From Phaeotremella fagi (taxonomy: Eukaryota; Basidiomycota; Tremellomycetes; Tremellales; Phaeotremellaceae), in contig BCHU01000004.1 of assembly GCA_001599715.1 (NCBI GenBank), forward strand, positions 930,001 to 994,000: a DNA stretch of 64,000 nt, given 5' to 3'. Below, in pieces: positions 27,696 through 38,685 of the stretch. The notes beneath the pieces were generated by a model that did no database searches, was not told where the DNA came from, and worked only from the letters and a program-made list of their open reading frames with translations. The translations under genes were made by a program, and so were the position numbers. Position 1 is the first letter of the stretch; each line of letters begins with the position of its first letter.

Positions 27696-28761
27696 ATGTT
27701 CACATCATTCCCCAACTTCCACGATTCCATCTTGATTGCCACCACTATCGCCATGTCTGTCTGTCTTTTCTTCATCAACTTCGCTCTCTTCTGCTTGGTT
27801 TTTATCTTCAACATTGGTCTCATTGCCTTCTTCTTCCGATTTGAATGCTTAATCATTGGTTATATCTGCAAAATCTACTTGGCTTCATTCTTTTCTTTTG
27901 GATACGACAATGCCCAACAAGCTTTACTCTGGTTTAAGTGTCAAGTTGAATTTATCCTTTATCAAGTGGGTTATCCTCGTCTCTCCCTGACTTTGAGTCT
28001 AGAAGACCATTATTGACACCTTTCATCAGGTCATCCTGTTCTCTTACGCCGCAAGACAAACCGGTTTTAATCTTGAATTCCTTTTAAACATGGTCTCGAA
28101 CCCATTCACCAACTCATTCACGGTTTTCCACCTTTCCTTCAAACTCGAAAAGGAAGGTGGTCCCTTCTACGGCTACATAGCTCCCATCATTGGAGAATGG
28201 ATCACTCCATTCCGATACAGAGGTACCAATGACGAGATCCACACTCCATTCCATCAACGCTTGTCACTCCGTAACGACGGCTATGACAAGAAAACACGAA
28301 AAGTCGCGGCTATCGACCTCAGACTGGCTCGTTCAAGAGCCAGTTTGATTATGAGCGAAAAAGAGGAGAAGAAATTGAAAGAGGACAGAAAATATCAACG
28401 TAAAATGGCTGCTTTGGATGAGATTTACAAGAGAACTCCTACTACTCTTTGTCTCTCTCCGTCTTCCTCATATCACAGTGTCGAGAGTATCGGAACTGGT
28501 GAATCTCAGGTTACTGGTGAAATCTCTATCGTTGAATCACCAGTCGTTCAAACTTCCGAAGTTGAGGTGATCGAGACCAAAGGTAAGTCAACCGTCAAGA
28601 CCTTATACCCTCATCGATACTAACTGGCTGTTCTAGCTGAAGTTCAAGCCCCAACTCAAGTCGTCGTTCCAAAAGTAGCTCCTACTTGGAAGACTTGGTC
28701 AAAATTCGTTGCTGCTCTTAAACCTGACAACGATGTTATGGGTAAACTCAAGAGAACTTGA
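27696..28761 (+). CDS. Unrecognised protein with hydrophobic N-terminus
   Basis: Three exons: 27696 to about 27965, about 28030 to 28582, and about 28637 to 28761. The first 70 residues are strongly hydrophobic, with helices around TTIAMSVCLFFINFALFCLV and FNIGLIAFFFRFECLIIGYI. The middle has a FEFL/LNMVSNPFTNSF segment and an Arg/Lys-rich stretch (RRKVAAIDLRLARSRAS-like, then EKEEKKLKEDRKYQRKMA). The C-terminal part is Ser/Thr/Val-rich and ends KPDNDVMGKLKRT. No family was recognised. It probably faces the cytosol with its charged C-terminus, and a coiled coil is possible around residues 190-215. Confidence 0.6.
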
Positions 28762-29116
28762 GTGTATCGGAAACGGACATTTAACTTTATAATACATTTT
28801 GTGGACATTGGATAGTGGCCCTTTTTAATCATTAATAAACTTCGATGTTCATACTTTTTTGCTTTGATTTGTTAAAAGACTTTAGTTGTATCATGATGGA
28901 TTCATGCAGTTGTATACTTAAACTCATTTCGGTGTCCTTATCGCACTCAAATTGGGTATTTCACCAACATGAAATCCCGAAAAACTTCTCGTGAATTAAT
29001 CCAAAAAGCAGTGAAGTAGCTTTAGGCTGCACTGAATAATCATGCTGACACCGAAAGATGTCATATATTCTTATCTACAAATGTGTTTCGCAATATATAT
29101 CTCCTATCCCAAATGT
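28762..29116. terminator. Convergent 3' region
   Basis: Between the 27.7 kb gene and SLH1, which converge here. AT-rich with T runs near 28850. No ORF or RNA gene recognised. Confidence 0.45.
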
Positions 29117-32100
29117 TCATTTCAATTCTTCCCCATCTTCCATTCCCACATCTACTTCCTCAATCTCGAAAATGTTGATCTCCTCCTTTCTCAATTCTTC
29201 ATTAGTCTGGATCATCCTCTCACCATCAGTGTCAAGTCCATCAACAACCACAACCTTCTCATCATCATTCCTAGCATCGATCTTACTCCCAATCTCAATC
29301 GGGACCTCATCAACATTCTTGGCTTTAGATTTACCCTTCTTCCTCTCCACACCATTATCCACTTCGACATCAATATGTCTAAACCAAACATCAACCAAAT
29401 CCCGAGAAACACCTTCACTCTCGTGACCTCTAACCAAATCGTAAAACGTAGGATTGCTCTTCACCCTCAAAAAGAAATATGACCAACTCAGCAAATCCAT
29501 CAGATCCCTCTTTCTAAGATCAGGAACTTTAGGTCGATGAAGTTGAGGAGGTGGTGGTTTATTTCGACTCTTGAGAGAAGCTTGTAAAGCTTGTACTGAA
29601 TTTTCAGCCATACCAGTTCGTTTGAGGAGATGATGTAGTTTGGATTCCAGGGGTAAACCATCGTTCAAAATTCTTGATATAGTGGTCTGTTGTTCGCTTT
29701 GACACATTATAAACATTTTACCAGAGGACGCAGAAGGTGAAGTAGCGAATCCTTGCATTTTGACCAAATCTTCTCTGGAGTAATTTCGGATTTGTCGATC
29801 ACCTTCTGATTGAGTTGTCGATTCACTGAAATGTGTATATTGAGCACCGAGTAGGATAACATTTTCCGATTTCACCGGTAACGTCCAACAAGATTCTCTC
29901 GGTACAATGAGAGCTCTCAAAATTCCACTAGCATATAATTCTAACACCAAAGCGAGATCTGTATGTGTCATACTTGAGATGATAAATCCAATCCCGTGAA
30001 GTAAAGGTTCAAATAATGTTGGATCCCTAAGTCTCTGAAGTAAAGGTTCAACATCCATTCTCGAAGCGTTGAGGAACCCGTTCAAATCCATTTCAGTTCC
30101 GGATTGAGTTATCAAATCTGCAGCAACTGTTCGACAATTTGATCTGGACGGTACGAAAATGATACTTGATCCGGGTGAAGATTTCAGAATATCGTAAGTC
30201 GGTTTGATCATCGTCTTCAGTAAAGTCGTAGAATGAGGAATGGTGAACGTTTTGAGTGAGACGATAATTGGATGACCTCGATCTCTAGGTAAGAAGTTAT
30301 ATCTCGATTGAGAATCGACATTGAGCCATGTTGCTAAATCCGATGGATCGTTAAGGGATGAGGTTATACCAAACAAACGGGTTCTAGCCACTTTAGCAAC
30401 CGAGAGTATCTTGGTGATACACAATTCGTATAATTCGTCGAGTAAATGAAGATCTTCCAAAACCACCAGGGATAATTTACGAATCTCTTCAAAAACGATC
30501 GAGTTGTCAACTTGAGTGAATGTGCTTGGAGTCATGACGCCTACAACACGATCCGATAGGGTGAACTTTTCAAAATCGTTGGATCCTCGAATAGATGAGA
30601 CAGTAATTTTCTTTGACCGAGGAGTGATACTTCGAATTCGTTCAGCCGTCTCCACGACATTCTGTTGTCTAGGTACTAAAACCAAAACCTTCGCATCGGG
30701 GTTATGACGGAATGCGTGCCTATGTCATTCGTTGAGTTTGTGGGTATTGATGTTGAACTAGACTTACCAGATAGCTATCTCCCCTAACAAGGATTTCCCG
30801 CTACTGACAGGAGCCGATATCAAAACGTTAGATTGAGTGTGATAACTAGACCAAAATGCCTGAGTCTGAATGCCATTCAACGTATTGATGTATCTCCTAT
30901 ACGAGTTTTCTAATTCTTTATCCCCTAAACAGGAGATGTTCAAATAAGGTAGATCGAGTAATTGTGTCCTATCAACAAAAGGTTCTGGCATTATGAGATT
31001 CTCTAAAGAAATGGTTGCTTGGTCATCGGATCCTAACCATTTATCGGAGGCAGAGATGACCGCAAGTGAAGCAAGCGATGAGTCATTGAAGGGAATCACA
31101 AAGTCTATTTCCATTGATGTGGTGGTAGGTCGAAGTAGTATACTTCTAGACTGAAGAATATTGTATCCCTCATGATCCTGTATCCAGATATAAAATGGTT
31201 CAGCGGTACCAGAAAGTTTTGAGTCCCATTTAAACTGAGGTTCCAAAGTGACTGTGATTTGTAGTAGATCGTAAGCAAGTGGACGAAGAGCATGTGAGAT
31301 TTTGAGTGTTGGAAATGATAAAGCTGCATTGCGGATTGCGTTACCATGATCTTCGTTCAGGTGAACAAGCTGAGCTACTTCAGTCGATGTCATACCTCGT
31401 AGTTCTTCCAGTGTGGTATCATCAGCCCAACGTCGAAGGTTGAAAAGCGTTTCTTTCTTCAATGTCGTAATTTGGTTCAACGGATGGTCATATGGCCACA
31501 TGCGTTTTTCGATAGCTTTACTGAGATCAATGAGGAGGATAGCGTTGTTGGCCCAATTTCGACTCAGAGCGATTTCGAGTAAAGCTCTGATGATACGACC
31601 AGCGTTTTGAGCCACGTAGGCAGCATCAGAAACCAAAGCGAAATCTTCGATGTAGATTTTCGAGATATGGGCTTGGAGGCTGAGTTGTGTTAGTAACGAC
31701 AATACCTGGTCATATAGAATACCGAACATACAGAATGTTGACTTTGCCTTCTCGACTCAATGCACCCGCCTTGGATACATTAGCTCCATGACTCACAGCC
31801 CGACTTACCTTGACCTCTAGTGGACAATTGTCACTCTCACGTATAGTGGTGAGTTCTTCGATTTCATTATCTCGAACTTGAATTTGATCGAACTGCAAAT
31901 CTCATTAAGCAGTAGTCCCATAATATTTCCCAAAACACTTACCTCAGTACTTTGAGCCAACATGGCGAACAGATCTGCGTTCTGCATTTTAGGATGGAAC
32001 AGCTTATCTAAATAGATCTCAGTAACTCCCAACTTCGTACCACTCACTGAAAATCTCGACAGTTTGATGACGAAGGTAGTACTTTGCAGCTATTCGTCCC

Positions 32101-35100
32101 AAGTCAGAAATAACAAAACTGTTTGACATCTCATCGAATCGTATCATATTCGCGGCAGACAGTTGACGGGCAGCTTGGATGACGAGTTGATTTCTCTTGT
32201 TACCCAGTTGTGGATCGTCCTTCGGTTCATCGTGTGACATCCCTTGTCGATGTGTAAGCCACACTGCTATTCGCAAACGCAAAGCTTACCATAAACGAAA
32301 GGTTCTCTTCTCATTCGAACTGCCATCGCCAAGTCAGTAAAACTCACGAAAAATTGAATCTCACTTACCAAACAAGTAGGTATAGCCAATCCACTGTATT
32401 GCTTCCTGTACATTTGCGATAGTGCCCAACGAAATCTCAGCATTCAACGAGTCAACCATCCCAGGAATGAATTTCGATTCGATCGGATGCTAAAGGTAGG
32501 ATGGATGAGCAACATGATATATAGATCTGGTGTCACGCACCTGGGCCATGATAGCATCCAAATAATGATCCAATTTATCTTGTGTCGTACAGATATACCC
32601 TTCACCACTGGTTTCATAACCCGGTCTTCCTGCTCTACCAAAGATCTAGATGCCAGGTCAATATGATTTGTTCAAAGAAATATGGCTAGTCAACTCGCTT
32701 GAAGTACATCCAACACCGAAAGATCGACGAAAGAACCTTTCCCACTATCGTAAACTTGAGTACCTTTGATAACAACAGCATGAGCTGGCAAATTGACACC
32801 CCAAGCCAAAGTAGAAGTACAGCATAAGACCTGTCGGACTGTTAGTACATTGATGATATACTTCTAAGAGAGGGAAAACCAACCTTGATAGCATTATCTT
32901 CGAACATCCTCTCCATCATGTTTCTATCAGTTCTCAGCATACCAGCATGATGAATACCAAATCCATTATCAAACAATTCCTTCATCTCCTTGTTTCTCGA
33001 AGTACCGATATCTCTTCGATAGAATTGAAATTTTGGATGTGCAGCTGTATCGAAGAATTCCAACATCCCCTCTTCTTGAGCCATCTCTTTCAGTTTTTGC
33101 GCAGTCTTGACCGTCTCCTTTCTTGCATGAACGAACACCATGACTTGATGTCCTTCCCTGACTAGTTCAGACACCTGAATATATGTTAGCTCTCCAATCT
33201 TCACAGAGCTCAACTTTGACTGACCTTATCGAAGACAACTCTATCCATGTTTCTGATAGAAGTCGAAGACCTGGGTTTACCTTTGACTCCAATGAAATGT
33301 TGTTCAAGAGGTACAGGTCTAAAAGATGCGTCGAAGAAGAATAATCCTTGGTATCGATTCACTCTCAAGAAATCACTGACATCGACATAATTGGGGAGAG
33401 TAGCACTCAATCCGACGATTCGTATCAAGGATTGACTGGATTCGACCTGCCGGAGTGTTCTTGCTACGATTGTTTCAATCACCGCACCTCTGTCTTCGTT
33501 AAGCAAATGAACTTCATCGATGATGAGCAACTGTACTTTCTATTGGCGGTGGAGTATCAGCATTCTGTACAACTCATCTTTGTTAAACTTACCGATGCCA
33601 ACTCTCCTTCACCAGTTGGTTTTCTGGTGACAACGTCCCATTTCTCAGGAGTAGTAACGATGATCTGAGTTTCAGCGATTTCTTGTCGCGTTAATTGCAT
33701 GTCTCCCGTCAACTCTCTGACTTTGATATTGAGCCATGCCAGTCGTTTTCCGAATTTTCGAGTGATCTCCGCTGCTAGAGCTTTCATGGGTGCTACATAA
33801 ATAATTTTGAATGCGTCACGATTGATTTGGAATCCGAATGGGTGAGTTGAAGTCGTTGAAGTAACATGATGCTGAATGACCCGGAGGATAGACATGATAG
33901 CAACATCCGTTTTACCCTGGAAATATGTCAGTATTGATTTCAGATAGACGAAGAAACCTACGGCACCAGTAGGAGCTGAAGACGGTTATCAGGACCAAGT
34001 TGAGATATATGGGAGGCAATGACTTACCACAAATCAACATATTCTCGTTCGTGTTCATAGCGGTAGGCTGAACGATACTTTGCATTCTGTTCAAGGACGT
34101 GTAACCCTATCATGATTTAGTTTTTGAAGACAGCCAAAGATCTGACGATCACTCACCGGGAAACATCCTCGTGCCAATGGAGATAGACTATTTATCAACA
34201 CAGGTTTTTCAGTCTTTCTAGGAGGAGCGGGGATAGATGGAGGGACGGTGACTTCTTCGAACACCTTTTCGAATCATTAAGCGATTATCATTGTTTCATT
34301 GAAAACACTCACATCCGTTTGATCTCTAGTCGTCCCAACAGGCAAAGCCAGTTTACCACCGTAACTCATTGCAGGTACGCCACTCCCACCAGACGTGTAT
34401 ACATGAGGAAATACTTCTTGAGGAGCGTTCCGAACCTGAGTGAGCGTTGGTAAGTTTTGGTAAAATGGCAGGGGGAAGCAACAAAAAACTAACAATACCA
34501 TCCTCAGCAAACATGGCTTTTGGCCTGTTCAATTGCGCCTGTATTCTCCTTTCAATATCTTCATTTGTACCAATGATATCAGCCAGCTCCAGCACTTGTT
34601 TCTTGTGTGTGTTACGTTGGGAAGCATTGAAAATGAGTTGAGATGAAGGAAGGTAGGTTTGAGGTGGTCGAGGAATGTGGGCATTATTCTTTTTGGGCTG
34701 TAGTGATATCAGTGAACCACTTCGAGGAAACAGTGACATCAAAGGAGTGGATCTCACCTGTTTACTTGTATCCCCGTTATCGTTAACGACAGCTTCTCTT
34801 GCACCAGGCTTCAGCAGATCTTCAACTAGGCTCAGTCCCTCCCCCTCAAATCCCATAATCTCGACCAGCTCTAATTGAATATCTTCATTGGACCGATGTG
34901 AGCTCAGGAGTGAAATCAAGGAGGTATATGTTGAAGGTGTTGTGAGGTGACTACTTCTGTCAGACCTGTTGGTAGCTATCAATGTCATCACATACCTTTT
35001 TATCCTGGAGCTGAGGAGGCTGATATCTGAAGAGTGTGTCGGTTTTGGCTGAGCAGTAGTTTGTTGAATGTCTGGTCCTACTTCACTCTCGTCATGCTCG

Positions 35101-35343
35101 TCTGGATGAATGTGGTCTAACAAACTAGGCCAAGGCGTTACGTCCAGGTCAGATATGTCAGACTCATCGTAAGGCTCGGAGATCCTAGCAGCAGGTGAGT
35201 TAATACGATTATATTGTCGAAGATGACACCTACGTATCTAGGTCTTGAACGTCTAAAAAGTCTGACCATTCTTTATTACTACTATCGTCGTTAGTTGTAG
35301 AAGATGATTGAATTAAGGTATCGAAGTATGATTGTAATGACAT
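29117..35343 (-). CDS. SLH1: Tandem-cassette Ski2-like RNA helicase Slh1/ASCC3
   Basis: Slh1 is the helicase of the RQT (ASCC) complex that splits stalled ribosomes. Order on the minus strand: an N-terminal region ([23 protein letters not shown]), cassette 1 with [59 protein letters not shown] and [10 protein letters not shown], a winged helix, a Sec63 unit ([20 protein letters not shown]), and cassette 2. Cassette 2 is degenerate: [12 protein letters not shown] in place of DExH, ITSSL, and MQGFATSP in place of the QxxGRAGR arginines. After a second winged helix ([20 protein letters not shown]) the protein ends in about 110 acidic/basic residues with no second Sec63 unit. I estimate about 1,700 residues, shorter than yeast Slh1. 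The Walker A core is on a 14-nt exon (33962-33975). Confidence 0.9.
33962..33975 (-). other. 14-nt microexon encoding the Walker A core of SLH1
   Basis: The exon supplies the end of the Ala codon plus PTGA of the P-loop APTGAGKT. It is flanked by introns 33976-34027 (GTAAGT donor, TTCAG acceptor) and 33917-33961 (GTAGGT donor, CCAG acceptor). Skipping it would remove the P-loop and shift the frame. Confidence 0.85.
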
Positions 35344-36051
35344 TTTTTGGGTATGTTAGGTCAAGGTATTTATCCTTAGGATATTTGACGAGGTATATCT
35401 ACAAGTGAAGAGAGAAAACTGAAGGATGTTGCTGAAAAGACAAGATTAAAATGGATGGAAATTTTGGAAAAACAGCTAACTCGAAATTCAGTCATTATTT
35501 ACAGTGAGCACATTTCTCGGATCCGGTCAATCGCATTCCGTTGGAACTAACCATTCCTCTCACTACATAGTTGGATTGGATTTCCTATTACTGCTCTCAA
35601 ATTACATGACCTTTCTTCAACCTGAACGCAAAGCAATAGTATTCAGTCTCCTACACTTGAACAATTGATGGTCACTTTCACGGACGGGTTGTCGCATACG
35701 ATAATAAGTCGATCAAAGATGAGGTTGCTCTTCCGTTGAGTCCCTTTGGTGCCACAATCAAGGCTTCTGCTGTATAGAAGATCTTCCAGAAATGCTTTGG
35801 AACGGAGAGTGAGAAGGGGAAACAATACAATGTCTACTGACTGCAGTAAAGTCGTCGTGAGTCATGGAAGTCTACGAAGAAAGACTAAATTCTGTAGTGG
35901 AGTTTGGTTCCACTTCAGTCTGACTGTGTTGAACGAATGAATCATGATGTAAGGGTTCGATCCTTTATCAGCAGACGCCTTCTTGGAAGACAGCAGAGCT
36001 TTTAAAACAACCTGGGGGGAAAATTATCATTCTTTATCCTACAACTTCAAC
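35344..36051. promoter_or_regulatory. Divergent intergenic region
   Basis: Between the SLH1 start (minus) and the phosphatase-like gene (plus). Small ORFs at 35643-35940 on both strands show no splice-linked partner or family motif and are not called. Confidence 0.45.
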
Positions 36052-37140
36052 ATGTTGAACGACAATGATACTGGCTCTCATGAATCTGCAATCTTCGAAG
36101 TCGAGATAAGTCTTATTCGACATGGGGAAGCCGGTCATAAGTCAGTGGCTACATCAGTATAAATGAACATAAACTGACATAAAAATAGTGTCCCCGACGA
36201 GTTTGGAGAGTGTAATTACGACCGTGAGTCCGCTAATTCATTCAATTATAGTCGTACAAATAAACTTATCTTTATCGCATATCAGTACCTGATCCTCTTC
36301 TCACTGAGAATGGAGAAGGGCAGTGTACAGAGTTCCGTAGTCGAGAAGATTATCTAGTTTGGGCAAATTCCACAACTCATTTCATGACGTCTCCAGTGAG
36401 TTTTCTGTACTATAAATACAACGTTGATCTTTGACTAAGAGATCTCACTTTAGACTCGTCGAACAACACAGACAGGATTCATAATTCTCCCAGCCAATGA
36501 ATACACTCTTGTGAGGATTGTACATCCATTTTTGAGAGAATATTGCAAGTGAGTCAAAGGGTATTCATTTTCCACTTCTATTGAAGATTACTGACGTACT
36601 GTACGTGTACTTCACTGTACTCTCCTTTCAAGTGATCCATGTCATATCCCAACCTCTCCCTTCACAAAGCTTCAATCGTGGCATCAACACGAGGATCCCA
36701 GTGCAGTTACGACTATACTTACATGGGCGAAGACTATGCAAGTACCGAAGGGATTTATTCAGAAGATCGAATTGTTGAAAGAACACGGGAATTTAGACTA
36801 TTTCTTCGAAGTTTCGCAGCTAAGAATCCAAAAGCTAAGCTTGCAAGTGAGCAGTCTCGAGACATCACCTTCAAATTCAATTGATCTCTGCTTTAGTTTT
36901 CGGTCACGATCGTACGTTTAGATACCTCACTTCACTTGATGATAATCCCAAGTCCGTCAGAGTAAGTCGAAACAAGTTCTTCAGTCTCCTTTCCCAATAG
37001 GACATGAGACTTTGCTGATCAAAGTCCAGAAATGGAAAAATGTTGAAAAGAGAACATTTCGATTTTCTACCAAAGAAGAACATCAGAATGACGCGCGATT
37101 GGAAGAAATCACCGCTACCTCACTATCTTTACGTATTTGA
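36052..37140 (+). pseudogene. Histidine-phosphatase (phosphoglycerate-mutase fold) gene with frame discontinuity
   Basis: The catalytic motif SLIRHGEAGHN is split by an intron after CAT AA, followed by VPDEFGECNYD, LPDPLLTENGEGQC, TRRTTQTGF (second conserved Arg), HPFLREYC, then NDPCHIPTSPFTKLQ. Later, in a different frame, come DYTYMGEDYAST, RTREFRLFLRSFAAKNP and IFGHDRTFRYLT with the second catalytic His, and the end SLSLRI. All splice phases agree up to about 36677 and again from about 36707, but the two halves are in different frames. Either a one-base deletion has broken the gene, or there is a very short 29-nt intron at 36678-36706 (GT...AG). If that intron is real the gene is intact and encodes about 260 residues. 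Substrate unknown. Confidence 0.6.
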
Positions 37141-37472
37141 ATGATTTGCATAGGGCGGCAAACAGTATCTACTGTATATATGTACTTGAGTGTGGTTGGA
37201 ATTAATGTACAATATTTATGAATGGGTTCTATTTGACAAAGGATCTGAGAGGATCGAAGTCCCTGTGGGAAACTCAGCATGACCTTTGGTGGCAAAAAGT
37301 GGTGTAGTCAAAGAGCACAGAACTTCATTGAACATTTACATAAGAAATATGAGAAATAATACGAAAGGAAGGTTTGATATACGAAATGTAAAGCACAACT
37401 GTGAGTGTGGGAAGTGTACAAACCAGAAGAAGTAATTAAGTCGAAACCAGAAGCCGTAAACCACCACATTAT
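37141..37472. terminator. Convergent 3' region
   Basis: Between the phosphatase-like gene and the 37.5 kb orphan, which converge. AT-rich, no gene recognised. Confidence 0.4.
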
Positions 37473-38150
37473 TTAGTGACCCATTTTTCGTTCTTCCTCC
37501 TTGTGGTATTCCTCTACAGCGGACACATACATATTGGTAGCTTCCCAGAAAGCTGATTGTTCGGAAAGAAATTTGAACCAATGACTTTTAAACTTTCCAA
37601 AGCACCATGTACCTGTACCCTCAGTCTGTTCAATATTTGGATCTAAAATATATTGAGTTAAATCGTTGTTACGAAGGGTGCACACCAAAGGGAGATATTC
37701 TCTTTTAGTGAGTGGGATTGTGTCTGTTAGAAGATATCTGTTATCTACAAGGGGGAATTCGAATGTGAGTCGTTGTAGATCAATTCCAATCACCAAACTG
37801 ATTTCCTTGGCAACCTTGTCGAAGTTGGTGGTTGAAGTTCCTGAAACAGCTGATTTAACAGGTGGTTGAATGTTGACCTTGGGGAGAACCATCGAACCTT
37901 GGTCATCTTCTTTGAGGAGAAGAATATAAGGCGTTCCAGACTCATCTTGGAAAGTACGTGGTGGACGACCGACAATTAAGGCCGATACTCCACAAGAAGT
38001 AAGCCAGCTGTGTTTCGTATAAAGTTCTTCTGGATTTTCGTTCCATTGCGTGAGAAGAGTATTATGGATTCTATAACCAGACGGAGCTTCGATATAATAA
38101 CCATCGGATTGTAAAGGGAAAGGATCTTGGGGTATTGATTGATTTGACAT
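37473..38150 (-). CDS. Orphan protein A, possible diverged Nudix fold (paralogue at 53026)
   Basis: Intronless, 225 residues, starting MSNQSIPQDPF and ending EERKMGH. It aligns with the plus-strand gene 53026-53691: GYRIHNTLL vs GYMIHKSLL, CGVSALI vs YGVAAAF, VNIQPP vs AEIQLP, NFDKVAKEI vs YFDKAAKEL, LTFEF vs MVFEK, REYLPLVCTLRN vs REYATLLCTLYN. The order strand, loop, PKVxI, then a helix with AKE resembles a Nudix hydrolase with a decayed Nudix box. The canonical box (GX5EX7REUXEEXGU) is not intact, so catalysis is doubtful. Absence of introns is unusual among its neighbours and could point to origin by retroposition or a young family. Function unknown. Confidence 0.65.
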   Translation of the reverse strand: MSNQSIPQDPFPLQSDGYYIEAPSGYRIHNTLLTQWNENPEELYTKHSWLTSCGVSALIVGRPPRTFQDESGTPYILLLKEDDQGSMVLPKVNIQPPVKSAVSGTSTTNFDKVAKEISLVIGIDLQRLTFEFPLVDNRYLLTDTIPLTKREYLPLVCTLRNNDLTQYILDPNIEQTEGTGTWCFGKFKSHWFKFLSEQSAFWEATNMYVSAVEEYHKEEERKMGH

Positions 38151-38685
38151 GGTTGTTATCGAATTGAACTCTTGTTGCTAAAATGGGTTTGTTGAAATTG
38201 GTTGTAAGAAAGAAAGGGGAAAAAAGTTTTAGAAACCTTTCTTAATATATCTTGTTACTTTGCACAGTATTTTTGTCTGAAGCCTTCTTGACACAATATC
38301 GTGAAAGGATACGATGTAAATGAAAATGTAATGATTTCGCACTTGTTGTAATGGAAGGATTTCTGTCTTCTAACATTATCCCGAGTAAATTGATCACGTT
38401 CTTCAATATTTCATTTATATATCTATTTGTCCGAAGAGGAATGGGCAGAAAGGATCTCACTGTTTGAACCTATCAATGCTTTGTCGAGCTGAACAGCAGA
38501 GGAAGGCTTCGTTCTCTTCATTACAAAGTTTCCTACAAACAGAACTGCCACATTCAGAACGAGTACTGAAAATTGAGAGTGCTGATAATCGATTTGCAAA
38601 CAAACAGAAATAAATAAATCTTGAACATTTAAATTCATACAATAAGTGTAGATTATAAACATGATAAAACAAACCAACACTAAAC
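38151..38685. other. Intergenic, nothing recognised
   Basis: Lies upstream of the orphan gene on the minus strand and after the EDC4 stop. Short ORFs at 38242-38689 lack coding-like composition and overlap the EDC4 3' end. Confidence 0.45.

Noticed and set aside
35643..35940. Small ORFs on both strands between SLH1 and the phosphatase gene
   Set aside because: Short, no motif, no consistent splice structure.
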